Shown here: positions 32,453-36,707 of the stretch, piece after piece
Numbering within the stretch: position 1 is the stretch's first letter
How the letters are laid out: every line of letters starts with the position of its first letter
Assembly (NCBI GenBank): GCA_964412235.1
Contig: CAYPNT010000019.1
Location: forward strand, 1 to 36,707
Length of the DNA stretch: 36,707 nt
Origin: JAYZQT01 sp964412235
GTDB taxonomy: Bacteria > Pseudomonadota > Alphaproteobacteria > MPNO01 > UBA830
Direction of reading: 5' to 3'
The notes under the pieces: generated by a model
Database searches by the model: none
Told to the model about the DNA's origin: nothing
What the model saw: only the letters and a program-made list of their open reading frames with translations
Translations under genes and position numbers: made by a program

Positions 32453-34102
32453 ATGATGGTGAATACCTATACTCCTAAACGGAGTTATCCCGACTTACAT
32501 GATCATTTGAAGGCACTCGATGAACGTGGCCTCTTGATAACGGTTGACCGGGAGATCAATAAAGACACAGAAATGCATCCGTTGGTGCGTTGGCAATTTC
32601 GAGGAGGCTTAGACGAAAAGGATCGAAAGGCTTTTCTTTTTACCAACGTGATAGATTCAAAGGGCCGAAAATATGACATTCCGGTCGCGGTAGGGGTATT
32701 GGCAGCAAGTCGTGACATATATCGCACGGGGATAGGCTGCGAGTTACACGAAATAGAAGATACCTGGAAACGCGCTACCGCAAATCCCATCGATCCAATA
32801 GAAGTAGTCGACGCGCCTGCGCAGGAAATAGTTTGGCTAGGTGAGGACCTCGATGTGGTAGGCCAGAGCTTGGACGGTATCCCGGTGCCCATTTCGACAC
32901 CTGGTTGGGACAACGCACCCTACACAACGTTGTCTCAGTATATCACTAAGGATCCTGAAACCGGAATACAGAATATGGGGAACTATCGTGGTCAGGTGAA
33001 AGGGCCAAAGCGTTTGGGCATGAACCCGTCTCTTGAGTTGCGACCTGGAATTTATGTTCATTGGCAAAAATATAAGGAACGCGGTGAAAAGATGCCTGCG
33101 GCTGTAGTCTTGGGTGCACCGCCATCGGTAACTTTTACTTCAGCAATTAAATTGCCAGAAACCGTTGATGAGTTTCGCGTGGCTGGTGCCCTTGCCGGTT
33201 CACCGATAAATATCGTAAAGGCGAAAACCGTCGACTTGATGGTTCCCGCTGAGGCCGAAGTTGTTGTTGAGGGTTATATTGACACCGAATACCTCGAACC
33301 TGAAGCACCGTTTGGAGAATCTCACGGTCACGTCAACCTTCAAGAATATAACGCTTTTATGGATGTCACGTGTGTAACACGCAAAACGAATGCAATTCTA
33401 ACGTCGATTATTAGCCAAGTGACGCCGTCGGAATCCTCAGTAATTAAGCGTGTGGCTTATGAGCCTATGTTTACTGACCATTTGCGTGACCATTTGGGTA
33501 TAAAAGGCGTTATTCGGGTCTCGATGCACGAACCATTAACGAATATTCGAAAGTTAATAATTGTCGTTTGCGAACGCGGTATGCCAGGGACAGAAATTTG
33601 GCGCGCGCTCTATGGGGCGTCTACCCTGCACCGGGCGGCGGGCAAATACGTAATTGCGGTGAATGATGATATTGATCCCAACGATGCGGACGCCATTTTT
33701 TGGGCTATGGCTTACAGAGCTAATCCGGCCCTCGATGTCGAGATCCTTAAACACAAAGATTCTGGCCATGGTCCCCGTAGCCAACGAAACAACGGTGAAG
33801 ACGCATCTGTTTTGTTTGACGCAACACTTAAGGAGGATTTTCCTCCAATTTCCCTGCCAAAAAAAGAATATATGGAAAACGCTAGGAAAATCTGGGAAGA
33901 GCTTGGTCTGCCCGAATTAAAGCCTCGGACGCCCTGGCATGGTTATTCGCTCGGGGAATGGGAGGAAGAATTCGATATCATGGCAAAAAGAGCGGTGGAA
34001 AGTGACTATTTTAAAACCGGTGAAATTATTGCTCAGCGGCGGCGTAATGACCTTGCGATGAATACCGAGGTGCGAACATTGAAGGATAAGGAAGATACCT
34101 AA
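32453..34102 (+). CDS. UbiD family decarboxylase, copy 3
   Basis: A 549-residue UbiD protein with R179 in NMGNYR and E284/E289 in EAPFGE. The start could be ATG 32453, ATG 32456 or GTG 32459; GAGAGG at 32447-32452 best suits the last, so the true N-terminus may be two residues shorter. It resembles copy 2 at the N-terminus and copy 1 in the SVIKRVAYEPMF region, suggesting a mosaic or an ancestral state. It ends the tandem triplet; the next gene follows after a 155-nt gap. The three may act as isoenzymes or as subunits, as UbiD proteins of phenylphosphate carboxylase do. That comparison is a hypothesis. Confidence 0.92.
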   Translation: MMVNTYTPKRSYPDLHDHLKALDERGLLITVDREINKDTEMHPLVRWQFRGGLDEKDRKAFLFTNVIDSKGRKYDIPVAVGVLAASRDIYRTGIGCELHEIEDTWKRATANPIDPIEVVDAPAQEIVWLGEDLDVVGQSLDGIPVPISTPGWDNAPYTTLSQYITKDPETGIQNMGNYRGQVKGPKRLGMNPSLELRPGIYVHWQKYKERGEKMPAAVVLGAPPSVTFTSAIKLPETVDEFRVAGALAGSPINIVKAKTVDLMVPAEAEVVVEGYIDTEYLEPEAPFGESHGHVNLQEYNAFMDVTCVTRKTNAILTSIISQVTPSESSVIKRVAYEPMFTDHLRDHLGIKGVIRVSMHEPLTNIRKLIIVVCERGMPGTEIWRALYGASTLHRAAGKYVIAVNDDIDPNDADAIFWAMAYRANPALDVEILKHKDSGHGPRSQRNNGEDASVLFDATLKEDFPPISLPKKEYMENARKIWEELGLPELKPRTPWHGYSLGEWEEEFDIMAKRAVESDYFKTGEIIAQRRRNDLAMNTEVRTLKDKEDT

Positions 34103-34257
34103 CGCGAGTTGTCTCTACTCATGACTGTATCTCGGCGGGATAAAATGAGATATTTCAGATAATTGCATGAAACAACACAAGAGATATCCCTGTCTAAAAC
34201 TTAAGCGCACCGACAAAGGTTTAAAATTCGTAACTTTCCAGACAAACGGAATGAAAT

Positions 34258-35976
34258 ATGGCAAGTAAAACTCTAAAGAACTGCACGGTTGCGGACGCGT
34301 ATTTATCGGTACTGGCTGACCGCGGAGTTGATTACCTGTTTGCTAACGCCGGTACCGACTTTGCGCCTTTGATTGAAGCTCTGGCTAAAGCTCAGGCGCT
34401 AAATACTAATACGCCGACGCCTATTACCTGCCCGCATGAAAACACTGCGCAACATATGGCGATTGGTCACTACTTAGTTTCTGGGCGCCCGCAGATGACA
34501 ATGATGCATGTAAACGTAGGCACAGCCAACGGCATGAATGGCTTGCTAAATGCGGCCCGGGGGTATGTTCCAATGTTGTTTACAGCGGGACGGACACCAA
34601 CAAATGAAAGTGACCTCACGGGACATCGTAGTCTCGATATTCATTGGACGCAGGAGATGTACGATCAGGCCGCCATGACCAGAGAAGCCGTAAAGTGGGA
34701 TTATGAACTCCGAAACGCGGCCCAAGTGGAAACTATTATAGACCGCGCACTCTCGATTGCGATGAGTGAGCCAAAGGGACCTGTTTATCTTTCTCTGCCA
34801 CGGGAAGTCCTTGCTTTGGAGATAGAGCAATTTACATATAATTCTCCAACACGTGTGAACCCGGCGACACCACCCGCGCCTGATCCAAAAGCGCTCGAAG
34901 AAGCAGCGTCAGCAATAGCTAACGCGGAGCGACCCGTGTTTATAACTAACTGGGGAGGCCGCAACCCGGGGGTTATGGAGGCTTTGGTTGTCCTTGCCGA
35001 GACGTTTGCTATACCGGTTGTAGAATATCGAAATAGATATGTGGCGATGCCTCCACGACATCCCATGCATGCTGGTTACAACCCGAATGCTTACGTTAAA
35101 GAAGCTGACGTAATTGTAGTTTTTGACACGGTTGCGCCGTGGTTGCCGGCGCAGGTTTCACCACCTGACGACTGTAAGGTGATCCACATTGCCTCGGATC
35201 CGCTGTATACGATGATCCCCGTGCGTGGCTTTCCGGCAGACCTTTCACTTTCCTGTCCCGCAGATATCGCTTTTCGAATGCTTCTACCACAGATGATTGA
35301 GTATCAAAAATCGACACGTCAAAAAGTAGCAAAACGGCGCGCCATAATTACCGCACGGCATGAAGAACTAGAAGATCAATGGAGGACGAAGTTAGCTGGG
35401 GAAAAAAGCCAATCTCCTATCAGTCCAGCGTATATCTCGCATTGCCTTAATGAAATTCGAGACCCGGATTCGATAATAGTGCGCGAGTCCCCCTTGATGC
35501 AGGAATATATTGACACGGATCGTCCTGGAATAATGTTAAATGCAGGGGCAGCTTCAGGGCTTGGTCATGGTATGGGGGTGGCGTTGGGCGCGCAGCTCGC
35601 TGTTCCAGACAAGCTTGTTATAGGAACAGAGGGCGATGGGGCATATATGTTCAATGTCCCCATTTCAGCTCATTACGTAGCAGCCGAACAGAATTTGCCG
35701 ATCCTCTGGGTAGTATTTAATAACCAGCATTGGCAAGCAGTACGCCGTTCCACAGTCGGCCTCAATCCAGATGGGTATGCGGCGAGGTCAAATCGCCAGC
35801 CACTTACCCATTTTACGGTTGATCAGCAATATGAAAAGGCCGTCGAAGTATCGGGAGGGGCTGGTTTTAGGGTGACGGAAGCCGCAGATTTATTACCTAC
35901 CCTCGATAAGGCATTAAATGTGGTGACAGGTGAGAAACGTCAAGCCTTGGTCAACGTCGTGTGTGGCTCAGTGTAG
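34258..35976 (+). CDS. ThDP-dependent enzyme, benzoylformate decarboxylase/acetolactate synthase type
   Basis: The 572-residue protein has the three-domain layout of ThDP decarboxylases and synthases. The cofactor-activating glutamate is E61 (PHENTAQH). The ThDP/Mg motif starts at GDG 459-461 and ends at NN 488-489. H84 in MMHVNVGTANGM and H268 in PPRHPMHAG align, by my recollection, with the two active-site histidines (H70, H281) of benzoylformate decarboxylase. Acetolactate synthases lack these, so a 2-oxo-acid decarboxylase or carboligase is favoured. A GGAATGAA sequence precedes the ATG, a poor ribosome site. The partial 2-hydroxyacid dehydrogenase gene downstream would make the 2-oxo acid, a mandelate-pathway-like arrangement. 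The substrate itself is unknown. Confidence 0.88.
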   Translation: MASKTLKNCTVADAYLSVLADRGVDYLFANAGTDFAPLIEALAKAQALNTNTPTPITCPHENTAQHMAIGHYLVSGRPQMTMMHVNVGTANGMNGLLNAARGYVPMLFTAGRTPTNESDLTGHRSLDIHWTQEMYDQAAMTREAVKWDYELRNAAQVETIIDRALSIAMSEPKGPVYLSLPREVLALEIEQFTYNSPTRVNPATPPAPDPKALEEAASAIANAERPVFITNWGGRNPGVMEALVVLAETFAIPVVEYRNRYVAMPPRHPMHAGYNPNAYVKEADVIVVFDTVAPWLPAQVSPPDDCKVIHIASDPLYTMIPVRGFPADLSLSCPADIAFRMLLPQMIEYQKSTRQKVAKRRAIITARHEELEDQWRTKLAGEKSQSPISPAYISHCLNEIRDPDSIIVRESPLMQEYIDTDRPGIMLNAGAASGLGHGMGVALGAQLAVPDKLVIGTEGDGAYMFNVPISAHYVAAEQNLPILWVVFNNQHWQAVRRSTVGLNPDGYAARSNRQPLTHFTVDQQYEKAVEVSGGAGFRVTEAADLLPTLDKALNVVTGEKRQALVNVVCGSV

Positions 35977-36018
35977 TTGCTTACTGGTTTTTTCGTCTAA
36001 AATTAATATAGCCAGTAT

Positions 36019-36054
36019 GCACACACGGGGTTAAGTTTTGTAAAAAGTGTGTGC
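36019..36054 (+). promoter_or_regulatory. Stem-loop between ThDP enzyme and 2-hydroxyacid dehydrogenase genes
   Basis: GCACACAC at 36019-36026 pairs perfectly with GTGTGTGC at 36047-36054, with a 20-nt loop. It is not followed by a T tract, so it is not a classical terminator. A weaker TACTGG (35982-35987)/CCAGTA (36012-36017) pairing lies just before it. It could be an operator or an mRNA stability element. Confidence 0.4.
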
Positions 36055-36084
36055 GATAATCAATTGTCGCCATGAAAAAATCAT

Positions 36085-36707
36085 ATGGGAGATCGGCGTT
36101 TGAGTGAATTCTTGACATTGCATGAAATTGTGAGGGAGGCGCATAGGAATTTGTCCCCAGGTGCTTGGGATTATCTTACCGGAGGCGCCGACACGGAAAC
36201 ATCATTGTTGAGGAATCGTCAGGCAATAGAAAGCCTAGCCTTTCGTCCTCAAGTTCTGAATGATGTAAGAAAAATTGACCTTTCTGCCAATGTTCACGGA
36301 AAAACAAAACGCTTGCCATTAATTTTGGCACCAATGGGATCATTGGATGCGCTAAATCCCGAGGGCGCCATGGCTGTTGCTCGGGCGGCAGAGGAATTTA
36401 ATGTGCTGAGCTATCTCAGTTCGGTCACCAGGCCGGGAATTGAGGAAATAGCCGCAGGTACTAGCCACGATAAAGTTTTTCAACTCTACGTCCGTGGTGA
36501 CCGAAAGTGGATTACTGAAATCACTAATAAAGCCGTAGATCTTGGGTATCTTTGTTTTTGTTTAACCGTCGACGTCGCGATTTACTCGAGGCGCGAGAGG
36601 GATTTGATCAAACGCTACAAACCAAGTGGCCGCACACGGAACAACGACGGCTGGGAATTCCAGGCTGCACTCGATTGGGATGTTGTGAAATGGTTTAAAG
36701 ACACGTG
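36085..36707 (+). CDS. FMN-dependent alpha-hydroxyacid dehydrogenase, N-terminal part (3' end outside window)
   Basis: This frame is open from ATG 36085 to the window edge; I translated it by hand. About 207 of the usual 360-400 residues are present. WDYLTGGADTETSLLRNR contains the active-site tyrosine (Y30), LAPMGSLDALNPEG is the first FMN strand, FQLYVRGDR supplies Q133 and Y135, and LTVDVAIYSRRERD supplies T161. The VAIYS in the last motif is nearer to mandelate dehydrogenase (VAVNGYRERD) than to lactate oxidase (TPVLGRRERD). The distal K, H and R cannot be seen. The start may be ATG 36085 or TTG 36100; GGGAG at 36087-36091 suits the TTG. It would convert a 2-hydroxy acid to the 2-oxo acid for the upstream ThDP enzyme. 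Confidence 0.88.
   Translation, partial: MGDRRLSEFLTLHEIVREAHRNLSPGAWDYLTGGADTETSLLRNRQAIESLAFRPQVLNDVRKIDLSANVHGKTKRLPLILAPMGSLDALNPEGAMAVARAAEEFNVLSYLSSVTRPGIEEIAAGTSHDKVFQLYVRGDRKWITEITNKAVDLGYLCFCLTVDVAIYSRRERDLIKRYKPSGRTRNNDGWEFQAALDWDVVKWFKDT

Overview
The window reads as an accessory catabolic island of a Gram-negative bacterium. Tripartite uptake systems (TRAP and TctA/TctB type), a Sec signal peptide on a solute-binding protein, UPF0280 and DUF1185 neighbours of a pyridine pathway, and CaiB and Rieske genes all point to Pseudomonadota, most plausibly a free-living, possibly marine, alphaproteobacterium. That placement is inference from gene content; no rRNA or tRNA gene was seen. Base composition is roughly balanced by eye. 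Genes are packed tightly, with 1-nt overlaps and convergent gaps of 3 to 9 nt, and no gene-free stretch exceeds about 250 bases. No CRISPR array, transposase or phage gene was found.

Left part (1-8016). This looks like a reductive N-heteroaromatic module: the 3' end of a probable 6-hydroxynicotinate reductase, a UPF0280 (ApbE-like) protein, two paralogous DUF1185 proteins flanking a lone molybdenum hydroxylase large subunit, a very convincing enamidase, a cysteine amidohydrolase and a short-chain dehydrogenase. In the known clostridial pathway a molybdenum hydroxylase, 6-hydroxynicotinate reductase and enamidase convert nicotinate to 2-formylglutarate, so a pyridine-carboxylate-like substrate is the best guess.

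Middle-left (8190-15446). A TRAP QM permease pair without a binding protein ends at a clear Rho-independent terminator. It is followed by EamA transporter, SDR and EamA transporter genes (both families are paralogous within the window), then an acyl-CoA ligase and an ACMSD-type amidohydrolase on the minus strand.

Middle (15540-24141). A probable operon encodes a Rieske oxygenase, a CaiB CoA-transferase, a class II aldolase, a shikimate-dehydrogenase-like protein and an FAH hydrolase. It faces a citryl-CoA-lyase-like gene that is divergent from a complete TRAP transporter (DctP, DctQ, DctM).

Right part (24243-36707). This holds an amidohydrolase, an 856-residue TctA-TctB fusion with a DUF805 domain inserted in the TctA part, a TetR regulator, three tandem UbiD-family decarboxylases, a ThDP enzyme with benzoylformate-decarboxylase-like histidines, and the 5' part of an FMN-dependent 2-hydroxyacid dehydrogenase. 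The most unusual items are the TctA-DUF805-TctB protein, the UbiD triplet without UbiX beside a mandelate-pathway-like pair, and the enamidase/UPF0280/DUF1185 module. Substrates of the individual modules cannot be fixed from sequence alone.
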